A stretch of DNA of 64,000 nt. Source: Acetoanaerobium noterae (GTDB lineage Bacteria; Bacillota; Clostridia; Peptostreptococcales; Filifactoraceae). Position 1 is the first letter of the stretch, and each line of letters opens with the position of its first letter. The DNA lies in assembly GCF_900168025.1 (NCBI RefSeq), contig NZ_FUYN01000007.1, positions 20,489-84,488 of the forward strand, given 5' to 3'. A program made the position numbers and the translations under genes. The notes under the pieces are model-generated. The model did not search any database and had not been told where the DNA came from. It saw only the letters and a list, made by a program, of their open reading frames with translations. Shown here piece by piece: positions 20,066 through 29,344 of this stretch.

Positions 20066-20177
20066 CTTCAGGGCAGGGTGAAATTCCCGACCGGCGGTAA
20101 AGTCCGCGAGCTGCATAGGCAGTTGACTTGGTGAAATTCCAAGACCGACAGTAAAGTCTGGATGGGAGAAGATAAGC
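20066..20177 (+). promoter_or_regulatory. FMN riboswitch (RFN element)
   Basis: The hallmark conserved blocks are present in order: AGGGCAGGGTGAAATTCCCG, ACCGGCGGTAAAGTCCGCGA, a variable arm, TTGGTGAAATTCCAAGACCG, ACAGTAAAGTCTGGATGGGA and GAAGA. The element is followed by a transcription terminator, so FMN binding should switch off ribU by premature termination. Confidence 0.97.
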
Positions 20178-20199
20178 TATTTATTATGCTATTAGTAAG

Positions 20200-20229
20200 C
20201 CTGGAGATAATTTTATTTCCAGGTTTTTT
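20200..20229 (+). terminator. Riboswitch expression-platform terminator
   Basis: CCTGGA at 20200-20205 pairs with TCCAGG ending at 20223, followed by six T residues. It lies between the FMN aptamer and ribU, which suits attenuation. Confidence 0.85.
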
Positions 20230-20339
20230 AATTTTAAATAGTAAAAGGGTTTCTGATATTATTGCAATATATGATTGCGTATAGGCAGAGACTTATCTTC
20301 TTAATTATATTTTACTTATATTTTTTAGGAGGAATTATA

Positions 20340-20945
20340 ATGGAAAAAGCAGTAACAAAAAAGCAAGCTATCAGTACATCTAAAATGGTCAAGATTTCTA
20401 TACTTGGAGTAATGTCTTTTATACTAATGTTTATGAATCTGCCACTACCTATATTTCCAGCTTTTTTAAAGATTGATTTTGCAGATATTCCATCCGTTAT
20501 TGGTGGATTTGCACTAGGTCCAGTAGCAGGAATAATGATTCAGCTGATTAAAAACATTCTACACTTTATGTTTGATAACAGCACAGGCGGAGTAGGAGAG
20601 ATATCTAACTTTATAGTTGGAGGCTCATTTGTATTAGTTTCAAGCAGTATATACCATGCCATGAGAAGTAAAAAAGGTGCAATAATCGGAAGTATAGCAG
20701 GAACTATAGTTATGGCTATGGTGGGAGCCCTTTCAAACTATTTCCTAATCATTTCTTTTTACTCAAATATCATGCCGATAGATGTTATTATCAACCTAGG
20801 AACAGTTGTAAACTCAGCAATCCACGATAAATTAACTCTAGTGCTTTACGGAGTAATTCCGTTTAATATCTTCAAAGGTATAGTAATATCAGTAGTTACT
20901 GCCTTACTTTATAAAAAAGTTACCCCGATTTTAAAGAAGAGATAG
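20340..20945 (+). CDS. ribU: Riboflavin ECF transporter substrate-binding component RibU
   Basis: Integral membrane S-component (201 aa from this start, about six helices) of an energy-coupling-factor importer for riboflavin. It has the RibU features LPIFPAFLKIDFADIPSVIGGFALGP near the N-terminus and the helix pattern of the family. It needs a shared EcfAA'T module that is not in this window. The frame extends back to 20262, but AGGAGG lies 7 bases before the ATG at 20340, so the 26 upstream residues are not counted. An FMN riboswitch and possibly Fur control it. Confidence 0.93.
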   Translation: MEKAVTKKQAISTSKMVKISILGVMSFILMFMNLPLPIFPAFLKIDFADIPSVIGGFALGPVAGIMIQLIKNILHFMFDNSTGGVGEISNFIVGGSFVLVSSSIYHAMRSKKGAIIGSIAGTIVMAMVGALSNYFLIISFYSNIMPIDVIINLGTVVNSAIHDKLTLVLYGVIPFNIFKGIVISVVTALLYKKVTPILKKR

Positions 20946-21050
20946 TTAGCTACTGGATTAATAGAGCTATTAATTACAGAATAAATAAATTAGTAGTTGA
21001 TTAAACTACAGGCAAGGTTATTATTTTTAAAATTTATATTTGCACCAACG

Positions 21051-21109
21051 GCTCTTTTTATTAAGACTATTTATCTACGTATAGTCTAAATTAAGAAGAG
21101 CTTTTATTT
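21051..21109 (+). terminator. Long hairpin terminator after ribU
   Basis: GCTCTTTTTATTAAGACTAT (21051-21070) pairs imperfectly with ATAGTCTAAATTAAGAAGAGC (21081-21101) around a 10-base loop, followed by a T-rich tail. The rest of the 318-base gap (20946-21263) is AT-rich with no gene seen. A TG-extended -10 (TGTTATAAT, 21206-21214) probably starts the tsaE operon. Confidence 0.75.
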
Positions 21110-21263
21110 TGTATAAAAAATTGGTTATAAAAACTAGGCTTTAAGTATTTTCTGGCTTACTAAAATTAATTATAAAGAGAGTGGATGTTATTTTTTGCCT
21201 ATTTTTGTTATAATATTAAGGTTAAGGTTTAATATTTTTGATTTTTGAAAACTAGGAGAAAAT

Positions 21264-21716
21264 ATGATTTATTTAATAGATGAGCAAATGACTAAATATA
21301 TAGGTGAAAAGCTAGGAAAGCTTCTAAAACCCAATGATGTTTTAGCTTTAACTGGAGATTTGGGCGCAGGAAAGACTATGATGACTCAATCTATAGCGAG
21401 GGGAATGGGGATAGAAGACTATATAACCAGTCCTACCTTTACTATAGTTCAGGAATATGAAGGAAAGCTTCCGCTATTTCATTTTGATGTGTACAGAATA
21501 GCTGATGAAGAGGAAATGTATTACATAGGCTTTGATGAATATCTAGCTAGAGGAGGAGTCTGCATTATAGAGTGGGCGAATTTAATTGAAAGCATTCTTC
21601 CAAAGGAAAGGCTAGATATAGAGCTTCTATATACGGAAAAAGAGGGCAGAAACATGAGACTTACACCTCATGGAGCAAGGTATGAGGATTTAGTAAAGGA
21701 GCTGATTGAGGAGTGA
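21264..21716 (+). CDS. tsaE: tRNA t6A synthesis ATPase TsaE
   Basis: Small ATPase (150 aa) of the threonylcarbamoyl-adenosine (t6A37) machinery, acting with TsaB and TsaD. The P-loop GDLGAGKT is at residues 31-38. The family motifs SPTFTIVQEYEG, LFHFDVYRI and CIIEWANLIESILPKERL are intact. It is the first gene of a four-gene operon and overlaps tsaB by four bases (GTGA). TsaC/YwlC, which makes the threonylcarbamoyl-AMP donor, is not in the window. Confidence 0.96.
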   Translation: MIYLIDEQMTKYIGEKLGKLLKPNDVLALTGDLGAGKTMMTQSIARGMGIEDYITSPTFTIVQEYEGKLPLFHFDVYRIADEEEMYYIGFDEYLARGGVCIIEWANLIESILPKERLDIELLYTEKEGRNMRLTPHGARYEDLVKELIEE

Positions 21717-22405
21717 AGATATTAGGAATAGATACTTCATCATCGTCCTTATCTGTTGCGGTGATGGACGATGATTTATTAAAGGGTGAGTTTACTTTAA
21801 ATCACAAGCTGACTCATTCTGAGCAGATGATGCCGCTTTTAGACAGCTTGCTTTCTCATTTAGAGCTTAAGATGTCAGACATAGACCTTATAGGGGTAAG
21901 CGTGGGTCCTGGCTCATTTACAGGAATTAGGATAGGTGTAGCTGCGGCAAATGCTATGGCTATGGCTCTAGACATTCCAGTAGTTGGGATATCTAGTCTA
22001 GAGGCTATGGCATATACAGCAGGAGAGACAGCTTACACAATAGTATCGACTTTCGATGCTCAAAGAGATAGGTTCTATTTTAATGCATATAGATTTGAAA
22101 ATTCAGAGCTTAAGGCTTTAGAAACTGAAGATGTACTTGAAAAGGAAGACCTAATTAAAAAACTAGAATCCTATGATAAAGTGCTACTTCTAGGAGATGC
22201 TGTTTTTATAAATGAAGAGCTACCACTTAATGTAAAAAAAGCAAAAAGAGCGGTAAGATATGTAAGAGCATCTAGCGTATGTGAGTTAGCCCATAGAGAC
22301 TATTTACTTGGAAAGACTGGTTTTGCAGTTCCAGTATACTTAAGAAAATCTCAAGCAGAGATTCAATTTGAAGAGCGTATGAGCAAAGAGGTAAACAATG
22401 GGTGA
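21713..22405 (+). CDS. tsaB: tRNA t6A synthesis protein TsaB
   Basis: ASKHA-fold partner of TsaD (230 aa). The N-terminal motif ILGIDTSSSSLSVAVM and the conserved VSVGPGSFTGIRIGVAAANAMAMAL are present. TsaB lacks catalysis but scaffolds TsaD and TsaE. The start is GTG overlapping the tsaE stop, preceded by GAGGAG. It overlaps rimI by 8 bases. Confidence 0.96.
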   Translation: MKILGIDTSSSSLSVAVMDDDLLKGEFTLNHKLTHSEQMMPLLDSLLSHLELKMSDIDLIGVSVGPGSFTGIRIGVAAANAMAMALDIPVVGISSLEAMAYTAGETAYTIVSTFDAQRDRFYFNAYRFENSELKALETEDVLEKEDLIKKLESYDKVLLLGDAVFINEELPLNVKKAKRAVRYVRASSVCELAHRDYLLGKTGFAVPVYLRKSQAEIQFEERMSKEVNNG

Positions 22406-22859
22406 TTTTAAGATTTACGATATGAATAAGGATAATGTAGATGGAGTTTATGAAGTCGAAATTTTATCGTTTACAGATACTTGGAGCAAAAAGGCTTTTG
22501 TAGATGAGCTAAAAAATAATCTGGCATATTACAAAGTAATAGTAGACGAGGAAATTTCGAAGGTAGTTGCCTTTGGAGGACTTTGGAAGGTGCTAGATGA
22601 AGCCCATATCACGAATATTGCTGTTCATCCTGAGTATAGAGGAAAAAAACTTGGAAATATGATAGTAGAGGCTTTGATTGAAAAGGCTAAGGAAATAGAT
22701 ATAGCTGAGATGACACTGGAAGTCAGAGCATCTAATGAAACAGCGAAGAATTTATATGCCAAATACGGATTTAAGATAGCAGGTATTCGTAAGGAATACT
22801 ATCAAGATAACAAGGAAGATGCGATTATCATGTGGAAGTCTATGAAGGAGTTAGGTTAA
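22398..22859 (+). CDS. rimI: Ribosomal protein S18-alanine N-acetyltransferase RimI
   Basis: GNAT acetyltransferase (153 aa). The acetyl-CoA-binding motif A is IAVHPEYRGKKLGNMIVEALI, followed by the family signature TLEVRASNETAKNLYAKYGFKIAGIRKEYY. RimI acetylates the N-terminus of ribosomal protein S18. Its place between tsaB and tsaD is a common Firmicutes arrangement. The tsaD ATG directly follows its stop. Confidence 0.93.
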   Translation: MGDFKIYDMNKDNVDGVYEVEILSFTDTWSKKAFVDELKNNLAYYKVIVDEEISKVVAFGGLWKVLDEAHITNIAVHPEYRGKKLGNMIVEALIEKAKEIDIAEMTLEVRASNETAKNLYAKYGFKIAGIRKEYYQDNKEDAIIMWKSMKELG

Positions 22860-23879
22860 ATGAAGGATATACTGAGTCTTGCTATAGAGACTAGCTGTGA
22901 TGAAACCTCAGCTGCTGTGCTTAAAAATGGCAGAGAAGTAAAATCAAATATTATAATGAGTCAAATTGATATACACAAAAAATTTGGAGGAGTAGTACCA
23001 GAGGTAGCTTCTCGTAACCATGTTCAAGATATAAATCCAGTTATTAAGCAGGCACTTGATACTGCAGGAGTTAGCTTTAAGGATTTGGATATCATAAGTG
23101 TAACCTATGGACCAGGGCTTGTAGGAGCGCTTTTAGTAGGTTTAGCAAGTGCAAAGGCTCTAGCCTATGCCTTAGATATTCCATTAGTAGGAGTACACCA
23201 TATAGAGGGGCATATAGCGGCCAATTACATCGCTCATGAAAAGCTAGAGCCACCATTTATTTGCCTTGTTGTATCTGGGGGACATACTCATCTTGTAAAG
23301 GTCGCTGATTATGGCAAGTATGAAATACTTGGAAGGACAAGAGATGATGCGGCTGGAGAGGCATATGACAAGGTAGCAAGGGCAATAGGGCTAGGCTATC
23401 CTGGAGGACCACTAATAGACAAGCTTGCAAGGGAAGGAAATCCTCATGCTATTAGCTTTCCACGCACCTACCTAGAGGAAGCATCCTATGATTTTAGCTT
23501 TTCTGGATTAAAGTCAGCAGTGCTCAATTATCTAAATGGTATGAAAATGAAAGCTGAGCCTATAAATGAAGCTGATGTTGCGGCATCCTTTCAAGAAGCT
23601 GTAATAGAGGTGCTATCAGCAAAGCTCATTCGTGCTTGCGAGGAGCATGGGCTAAAGCAAGCTGCCATAGCTGGTGGAGTGTCTGCAAACAGCGCTCTAA
23701 GAGAGCGGTTAGAAACTATGTGCAAAAAAGAAGAGATAGATTTTTATTATCCACCTCTAGAACTTTGCACTGACAATGCTGCCATGATAGGCAGTGCAGG
23801 TTATTATGAATATATTAATGGTTATACTTCTTCGTTAGATTTAAACGCAAAGCCGGGACTTAGGCTAGGAGACAAATAG
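22860..23879 (+). CDS. tsaD: tRNA N6-adenosine threonylcarbamoyltransferase TsaD
   Basis: Catalytic t6A enzyme (339 aa), which transfers threonylcarbamoyl to A37 of ANN-decoding tRNAs. The N-terminus [15 protein letters not shown], the metal-binding [13 protein letters not shown] (histidines at ~112-116), [12 protein letters not shown] and the C-terminal [11 protein letters not shown] with its metal ligand are all present. It closes the tsaE-tsaB-rimI-tsaD operon and converges on an ABC-F gene with only 4 bases between stops. No terminator is visible there. Confidence 0.98.
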   Translation: MKDILSLAIETSCDETSAAVLKNGREVKSNIIMSQIDIHKKFGGVVPEVASRNHVQDINPVIKQALDTAGVSFKDLDIISVTYGPGLVGALLVGLASAKALAYALDIPLVGVHHIEGHIAANYIAHEKLEPPFICLVVSGGHTHLVKVADYGKYEILGRTRDDAAGEAYDKVARAIGLGYPGGPLIDKLAREGNPHAISFPRTYLEEASYDFSFSGLKSAVLNYLNGMKMKAEPINEADVAASFQEAVIEVLSAKLIRACEEHGLKQAAIAGGVSANSALRERLETMCKKEEIDFYYPPLELCTDNAAMIGSAGYYEYINGYTSSLDLNAKPGLRLGDK

Positions 23880-23883
23880 ATAG

Positions 23884-25818
23884 TTAATCCTGCTGGGCTT
23901 CTAGTAGCATTTCCCAAGTGCTCATAAGCTCATGCAGGATTTTTTCTTTGTCTGATTTTTGCTCTGCAACTTCCTTGACTTTTTCGGGATTTGAATAGAT
24001 TTCCTCAAGGCAAAGCAGTTCATTTAGATTTTCTATTTCTAGCTCAGTATTATGAATAGCTTCTTCAGTTTCTGTGATTTGCTTTTTTAATTTTTTCTCT
24101 TCTTTTTCTTTTTCCTTGTCCTTCTTGCGCTGGATTTTAAGCTGAGTTTTGGTAGTAGTATCCTCTCTTTGGTTAGCAAACTCTAGAGCAGCTTTTTCAG
24201 CTGCACGTTTTTCGATATAGTAATCGTAGTTGCCTAGATAGCTTTTTACGCTCTGGTCTTCTAATACTAGGATTTGATCAGGTACCTTATTTAAAAAATA
24301 TCTATCGTGGGAGATTACAAACACAGTTCCTTCATAGTTCGTGATAGCATCCTCAAGAACCTCTTTAGATTCTATATCGAGATGGTTTGTAGGCTCATCT
24401 AGAAATAAAAAGTTTGAATCTGAAAGCATGAGCTTAAGTAGCGAAATCCTAGCTTTTTCGCCTCCGCTCAAGGTTCCTATTAGCTTGTATACCTCGTCGC
24501 CTGTAAATAGGAAAGCTCCTAGCATATTTCTTACTTTTGTTTCTGTAAAGTTAGGATAGGTAGACCATACTTCTTCAAGCACAGTTTTATCAGGCTGTAA
24601 ATCATCTCTTTCCTGGTCAAAATAAACTGGATACACATTGGTTCCAAAATCTATATCTCCATCAAAGCTTTTGTCTACTCCAAGAAGTATATTGAACAAA
24701 GTTGATTTTCCAGCTCCATTGGCTCCGATGAGTGCAATTTTTTCTCCTCTGTATATATCCAAATCCACGTTTTGAAATAGACATCTTTCTCCGTATGACT
24801 TACTTAAGCCTCTTGCTTTTAATACATCCTTACCGCTTTTAACTGAAGGCTCAAAAGTAATCTTTGCCCGTTTTTTCATGTAGTTTGGCTTTTCTACTAC
24901 ATCCATTTTATCAAGAAGCTTTTCTCTACTTCTAGCACGTTTTACTTGTTTTTCTCTTCCAAAAGCCTTTAGCTGGTCTATTACTTCTTGTTGGCGTTTT
25001 CTTTCAGCTAGATTTTCTTCGTAGGCTTTTTCATCTAGCTCAGCTTGTATTTCTCTTTGCGAGATATAATAGGAATAGTTGCCATTATATACTCGAATAG
25101 ACTTGTTAAAAAGCTCGAAGGTTCTATTTGTAAGCTGGTCTAGGAAATATCTGTCATGGGATATCACGAAGATAGTTCCTCTATATTGACGTAGAAAAGC
25201 CTCTAGCCACTGAACAGAATCGGTGTCTAGGTGGTTTGTTGGCTCATCAAGAAGGAGTATATCAGGCTTTTTTAGAAGTAGCTTTCCTAGCATTACTCTA
25301 GTTTTTTCTCCTCCTGAAAGCATCCTTACCTTTTTACTTAAATCCTCTTCCTTAAAGCCTAAGCCGATAAGTATGCCTTTTGCTTCTGAATTATATGCAT
25401 AGCCGTTAATTTTTGTAAACTCATCGGTTTTCTTTGTGTATTGCTTCATAAGTCTATCTAGCTTGTCGTGGTCTTCTAAAGAACCAGCTTCAGCTATGTC
25501 GTGCTCTAGCACTCTGATTTCCTTTTCTAGAAGCATAACCTCTTCAAAAACCGTAAGCACTTCTTCTATTAAAGTGTTATCGTTTTCTATATCCACATGC
25601 TGAGAGAGATATCCAATGGACAAATCCTTTGCATAAAAAATATCTCCTAAGTCATAATCTACTTCCTTGGTTATGATTTTAAAGAGGGTAGTTTTTCCTG
25701 TGCCGTTTGACCCTACTAGTGCCACTCGTTCGCCTTCATTTATTGTAAACGAGATATCCTCTAGTATGACATCGACCCCAAAGCTCTTTTTTATATTATT
25801 CATTGCTATAGATATCAT
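23884..25818 (-). CDS. ABC-F family ATPase (YdiF-like)
   Basis: Soluble twin-ATPase protein (644 aa) without membrane segments, as in ABC-F translation factors. Walker A sites are GSNGTGKTT (~36-44) and GANGAGKST (~355-363). Two LSGGE signatures and two LDEPTNHLD Walker B motifs are present, with the interdomain linker (~240-310) in between. A charged C-terminal coiled coil (~545-640) is typical of the YdiF/Uup branch. ABC-F proteins act at the ribosomal E site, and some give antibiotic resistance. I cannot assign a resistance phenotype. Confidence 0.92.
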   Translation of the reverse strand: MISIAMNNIKKSFGVDVILEDISFTINEGERVALVGSNGTGKTTLFKIITKEVDYDLGDIFYAKDLSIGYLSQHVDIENDNTLIEEVLTVFEEVMLLEKEIRVLEHDIAEAGSLEDHDKLDRLMKQYTKKTDEFTKINGYAYNSEAKGILIGLGFKEEDLSKKVRMLSGGEKTRVMLGKLLLKKPDILLLDEPTNHLDTDSVQWLEAFLRQYRGTIFVISHDRYFLDQLTNRTFELFNKSIRVYNGNYSYYISQREIQAELDEKAYEENLAERKRQQEVIDQLKAFGREKQVKRARSREKLLDKMDVVEKPNYMKKRAKITFEPSVKSGKDVLKARGLSKSYGERCLFQNVDLDIYRGEKIALIGANGAGKSTLFNILLGVDKSFDGDIDFGTNVYPVYFDQERDDLQPDKTVLEEVWSTYPNFTETKVRNMLGAFLFTGDEVYKLIGTLSGGEKARISLLKLMLSDSNFLFLDEPTNHLDIESKEVLEDAITNYEGTVFVISHDRYFLNKVPDQILVLEDQSVKSYLGNYDYYIEKRAAEKAALEFANQREDTTTKTQLKIQRKKDKEKEKEEKKLKKQITETEEAIHNTELEIENLNELLCLEEIYSNPEKVKEVAEQKSDKEKILHELMSTWEMLLEAQQD

Positions 25819-26160
25819 AAAATTTAACCTAAACCTTTCAATTTGTGATAAAATATTATCAATTGCTACTAATATTTATACACTTTATAAAATATATATT
25901 TATAAATAGTTATCAGATTATTGAAAATAATAACTTTTTATTGTAAATACAATCAGGCTCCAGAAACTCATTTAGTACCTTAATGAGTAGGATTCTTATT
26001 GTACGTTTTATCAAGTAGTATATTTATTCTGTAAAAAGTTTTCGTTTTAACGTTAACGATACTATTTTACAGGGTAATAACTCTAGTATCAAGCAATATT
26101 ATATCATATGACCGGTTTATATAGTAAGAAGTCATCACTGAGAGTCATAAGTAAATGAAA
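25819..26160. other. AT-rich intergenic region with an 8-bp inverted repeat
   Basis: Divergent spacer between the ABC-F gene and rex. No gene is seen. CTGTAAAA (26029-26036) is the reverse complement of TTTTACAG (26065-26072), enclosing AACGTTAACG. A shorter repeat, ACTCATT/AATGAGT, lies near 25970-25988. The function is unknown. Confidence 0.4.
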
Positions 26161-26189
26161 TTGACAAAGTTATGTTAAATCTTTATAAT
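26161..26189 (+). promoter_or_regulatory. Consensus sigma-A promoter for rex
   Basis: TTGACA (26161-26166), a 17-base spacer and TATAAT (26184-26189): a perfect consensus promoter about 45 bases before the rex start. Confidence 0.85.
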
Positions 26190-26235
26190 TGTAACAAAAT
26201 AACAGAAAGTTCATATCGATATGGAGGAAAAATAA

Positions 26236-26865
26236 ATGTCTAAAAAAGTATCAATGGCTGTTATTAGGAGACTGCCTAAATATCACAGATATTTGGCTGA
26301 TCTTTTGGATAAGGAAGTGTACAGAATTTCATCTAAGGAGCTTAGTGAAATTATAGGGTTTACAGCTTCGCAAATCAGGCAAGATCTTAATAACTTTGGA
26401 GGATTTGGACAACAAGGATACGGCTACAATGTAGAAGAGCTATATAATGAGCTAAGCAAAATTTTGGGACTTGATAAATCTTACAACACAATAATTCTAG
26501 GAGCAGGAAACTTAGGACAGGCTCTTGCTAATTACAGCGGCTTTAGAAGATCTGGCTTTAAAGTAAAAGCCCTATTTGACATCAACCCTAGATTAGTAGG
26601 AATCAAAATCCAAGACCTAGAAGTAATGGATGTAGAAAAAATGGAAGAGTTTATTAAGAAGGAAGATATCACTATAGCTGTGATTTGTACTCCTAAAGAA
26701 AAAGCTCAAGAATCTGCCAACAAATTAATCGAGTACGGTATCAAAGGTATTTGGAATTTTGCACCTATGGATATCACTGTGCCAGAGAATATTAAGGTAG
26801 AGGAAGTAAATTTATCAGAAAGTTTATATGTGCTATCATATATGCTGAACGATGGTTTAATGTAA
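26236..26865 (+). CDS. rex: Redox-sensing transcriptional repressor Rex
   Basis: NADH/NAD+-sensing repressor (209 aa). The winged-helix DNA-binding domain (~1-80) carries IRRLPKYHRYLADLL, then GFTASQIRQDLNNFGGFGQQGYGY. The Rossmann domain has the NAD(H)-binding GAGNLGQALANY (~92-103) and a C-terminal swapping helix. A rise in NADH releases Rex from promoters of fermentation and hydrogenase genes. GGAGG precedes the start. It stands alone between a strong promoter and a strong terminator, next to the NuoEF-type redox operon, which is a plausible target. Confidence 0.97.
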   Translation: MSKKVSMAVIRRLPKYHRYLADLLDKEVYRISSKELSEIIGFTASQIRQDLNNFGGFGQQGYGYNVEELYNELSKILGLDKSYNTIILGAGNLGQALANYSGFRRSGFKVKALFDINPRLVGIKIQDLEVMDVEKMEEFIKKEDITIAVICTPKEKAQESANKLIEYGIKGIWNFAPMDITVPENIKVEEVNLSESLYVLSYMLNDGLM

Positions 26866-26879
26866 CATACTATTAAAAC

Positions 26880-26909
26880 AAAAAAAGGACTCATTTGAGT
26901 CCTTTTTTT
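26880..26909 (+). terminator. Rho-independent terminator after rex
   Basis: A perfect stem, AAAAAAAGGACTCA / TGAGTCCTTTTTTT, with a two-base loop, 15 bases after the rex stop. It is symmetric enough to work in both directions. Confidence 0.92.
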
Positions 26910-27065
26910 GTGCTGTGTATTGTATACAATGATAATTATAATCACTTAAATAACTTAACTTAAATTTTAATTTTCCTATAGAAATTCTATATAGCAATCA
27001 TGGTTAAATATGATATACTAAAGCTAGATATACCGTATTTAATTTATAGTAAGTGAGGTGTCGAT

Positions 27066-27593
27066 ATGGCATGCAATTGCAGCAATAAGGTAGAAGAAGT
27101 ACGTGAGCTAGTGGATCTAAGCCTTATAGATCCGATTATCGAGAAATATGGTAAGGTTAAAGGCGCGACTATAACAATACTTCAAGGTGTTCAGGAAGAA
27201 TATGGTTATATTCCGTCAGAGTCACTTACATATATTGCTCAAAAAACTGGTATGAAAGAAGCCAAGCTTTACGGAGTGGCAACTTTTTACACGCAGTTTA
27301 GAATGAATCCAGTCGGTAAAAATCTTATTTTGCTATGTCAAGGAACGGCTTGTCACGTTAACGGTGCAAGTACAATAGAAAAAGCTATATGCGAAGAACT
27401 TGGAATAACAGAAGGTGAAACGACCCCGGATAAAATATTTACATTTACTAACGTGGCCTGTCTAGGATGCTGTAGTTTGGCTCCTGTTATGATGATTAAC
27501 GGGGAAACTTATGCTAAGCTTACTCCAGAAAAGACAGTAGAGGTTCTTAGAAATTTAAGAAAAGAAGCCCAAGGCGAAATGGAGGGTAAATAA
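27066..27593 (+). CDS. NuoE-like [2Fe-2S] subunit of NADH-dependent bifurcating complex
   Basis: Thioredoxin-fold [2Fe-2S] protein (175 aa) homologous to NuoE/HydC. The cluster ligands are visible as CQGTACHVNGA (two Cys) and NVACLGCCSLAP (two further Cys). The VATFYTQFRMNPVGKN motif is typical. An extra Cys pair (MACNCS) opens the protein. It is the first gene of a three-gene operon with NuoF-like and GltD/NuoG-like genes. GAGGTG lies just upstream of the ATG. Confidence 0.93.
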   Translation: MACNCSNKVEEVRELVDLSLIDPIIEKYGKVKGATITILQGVQEEYGYIPSESLTYIAQKTGMKEAKLYGVATFYTQFRMNPVGKNLILLCQGTACHVNGASTIEKAICEELGITEGETTPDKIFTFTNVACLGCCSLAPVMMINGETYAKLTPEKTVEVLRNLRKEAQGEMEGK

Positions 27594-29324
27594 ATGAAGG
27601 TTCTTGTTGGTGCAGGGAGCTGTGGTTTTGCAGCAGGAGCTCACAAAGTAATGGATGAGCTAGAGCAAATCAAAGACATACAGTTCGAATATGAAATCAC
27701 TGGATGTATAGGGATGTGTCACCTAGAGCCAATCATGGAGATTCATGACAATGGCGAGATGTACAGATTTGTAAAGGTGATGGCTGAAGATGTACGCCCT
27801 ATATTAGAAGACTATAAAAATTTTGCTGATAAGATGATCAGTAAAATAGATTCTGAAGGATTAGAAAAGCAGCCGAGAGTAGTTCTTAGAAACTGCGGAG
27901 TTATCAATCCAGAATCAATCGACGATTACATAAACATCGGTGGGTATGAAGCTATAAAAAATTGCTACGAATCTAAATCGCAAGATGCAGTAATAGATGA
28001 AATAAAAAAATCAGGACTTAGAGGCCGTGGAGGAGCAGGGTTTCCTACATGGTTTAAATGGGATGCAGCAAAAAAATCAGCTGGACAAAAGAAATACGTA
28101 GTTTGTAATGCAGATGAAGGAGATCCAGGGGCATTTATGGACCGCTCTGTACTTGAGGGAGATCCACATAACCTAATAGAGGGTATGATGATTTGCGGAT
28201 TTGCTATAGGAGCGGACGAAGGCGTTGTTTACGTGCGTGCAGAATATCCTTTGGCAATTCTAAGACTTCAAAAAGCCATAGAGGATGCAACTGAAAGAGG
28301 CTTTTTAGGAGAAAATATCTTTGGAATACCTGGAAGAAACTTTAGTCTAAGAATAAAAGCTGGAGCAGGAGCTTTCGTATGTGGTGAGGAAACAGCTCTT
28401 ATTGCATCACTTGAGGGCGAAAGAGGAATGCCTAGACTTAAGCCGCCGTTCCCAGCTCAAAAGGGTTACTGGCAGCTACCTACAAATATAAACAACGTTG
28501 AGACTTTTGCTAACGTACCTTGGATTATTAAAAACGGTGGGGAAGCGTTTGCAAAGTATGGAATAGAAACAAGTAGAGGAACAAAAGTATTTGCTCTTAC
28601 TGGTAAGGTTAAAAAAGGTGGACTTGTTGAGGTTCCTATGGGCATCACTCTAAAAGAGATTATCTATGGAGTAGGTGGAGGAATAGTAGGAGACAGACCA
28701 TTTAAAGCAGTACAGCTAGGGGGACCATCTGGTGGATGTGTGCCTGCAGAGCTTATAGACACAAAAGTAGATTATGAATCAATTACTAAAACTGGAGCTA
28801 TAGTAGGTTCTGGTGGAATGGTTGTAATGGATGATACTACTTGTATGGTCGATATGGCTAGATTTTTCCTAGATTTTACTTGCAAAGAATCTTGCGGTAA
28901 ATGTACTTACTGCAGACTTGGAACAAAGCGTATGCTTGAGATTCTTGAGAGAATTACAGCAGGTGAAGGTAGAGAAGGCGATATAGAGCTACTTGAAGAG
29001 CTGAGCTACAAAGTTAAGGACGGTTCTTTATGCGGACTTGGACAAACAGCTCCAAATCCAGTTCTTACAACTATAAAATACTTTAGAAATGAATATGAAG
29101 ACCATATATATAATAAAACATGTACAGCAAAACAGTGCAGTGCATTAATTAAATATGTGATTGATCCTGAAAAATGCGTAGGGTGTACAGTGTGTGCTAA
29201 AGCCTGTCCAGTATCTTGTATTTCTGGTGAAAGAAAAGAGCCTCATCTAATCAATCAAGATGCTTGTATTAAGTGTGGACAGTGTTACCAAAAATGTAAA
29301 TTTGACGCAATCAGCGTTAACTAA
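27594..29324 (+). CDS. NuoF-like NADH-binding flavoprotein subunit
   Basis: FMN- and NAD(H)-binding subunit (576 aa) homologous to NuoF/HydB. In order: an N-terminal thioredoxin-like [2Fe-2S] domain (~1-85, Cys in GSCGF and ITGCIGMCHLEP); the NAD/FMN core with GLRGRGGAGFPTWFKWDAAKK (~140-160) and YVVCNADEGDPGAFMDRS; a SLBB domain; the [4Fe-4S] motif ESCGKCTYCRLGT (~430); and a C-terminal 2[4Fe-4S] ferredoxin (~525-576, CVGCTVCAKACP, CIKCGQCYQKC). The extra ferredoxin domains are typical of electron-bifurcating complexes. The gene adjoins the next by TAATG. Confidence 0.95.
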   Translation: MKVLVGAGSCGFAAGAHKVMDELEQIKDIQFEYEITGCIGMCHLEPIMEIHDNGEMYRFVKVMAEDVRPILEDYKNFADKMISKIDSEGLEKQPRVVLRNCGVINPESIDDYINIGGYEAIKNCYESKSQDAVIDEIKKSGLRGRGGAGFPTWFKWDAAKKSAGQKKYVVCNADEGDPGAFMDRSVLEGDPHNLIEGMMICGFAIGADEGVVYVRAEYPLAILRLQKAIEDATERGFLGENIFGIPGRNFSLRIKAGAGAFVCGEETALIASLEGERGMPRLKPPFPAQKGYWQLPTNINNVETFANVPWIIKNGGEAFAKYGIETSRGTKVFALTGKVKKGGLVEVPMGITLKEIIYGVGGGIVGDRPFKAVQLGGPSGGCVPAELIDTKVDYESITKTGAIVGSGGMVVMDDTTCMVDMARFFLDFTCKESCGKCTYCRLGTKRMLEILERITAGEGREGDIELLEELSYKVKDGSLCGLGQTAPNPVLTTIKYFRNEYEDHIYNKTCTAKQCSALIKYVIDPEKCVGCTVCAKACPVSCISGERKEPHLINQDACIKCGQCYQKCKFDAISVN

Positions 29325-29344
29325 TGAGCGAAAGGAATGAGAAT

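Noticed and set aside
20262..20339. Extended RibU N-terminus with an extra hydrophobic segment
   Set aside because: AGGAGG sits just before the ATG at 20340, and the family begins there. The upstream stretch is untranslated leader following the riboswitch terminator.
26166..26205. Rex autoregulatory site around its promoter
   Set aside because: TGTTA and TAACA are present, but their spacing is not that of the known 18-bp Rex palindrome.
27000..27017. Rex operator before the NuoEF operon (TGGTTAAATAT half-site), and a similar stretch at 34669-34687
   Set aside because: Only the left half resembles TTGTTAAATNNNTTAACAA; in such AT-rich DNA this is too weak to annotate.
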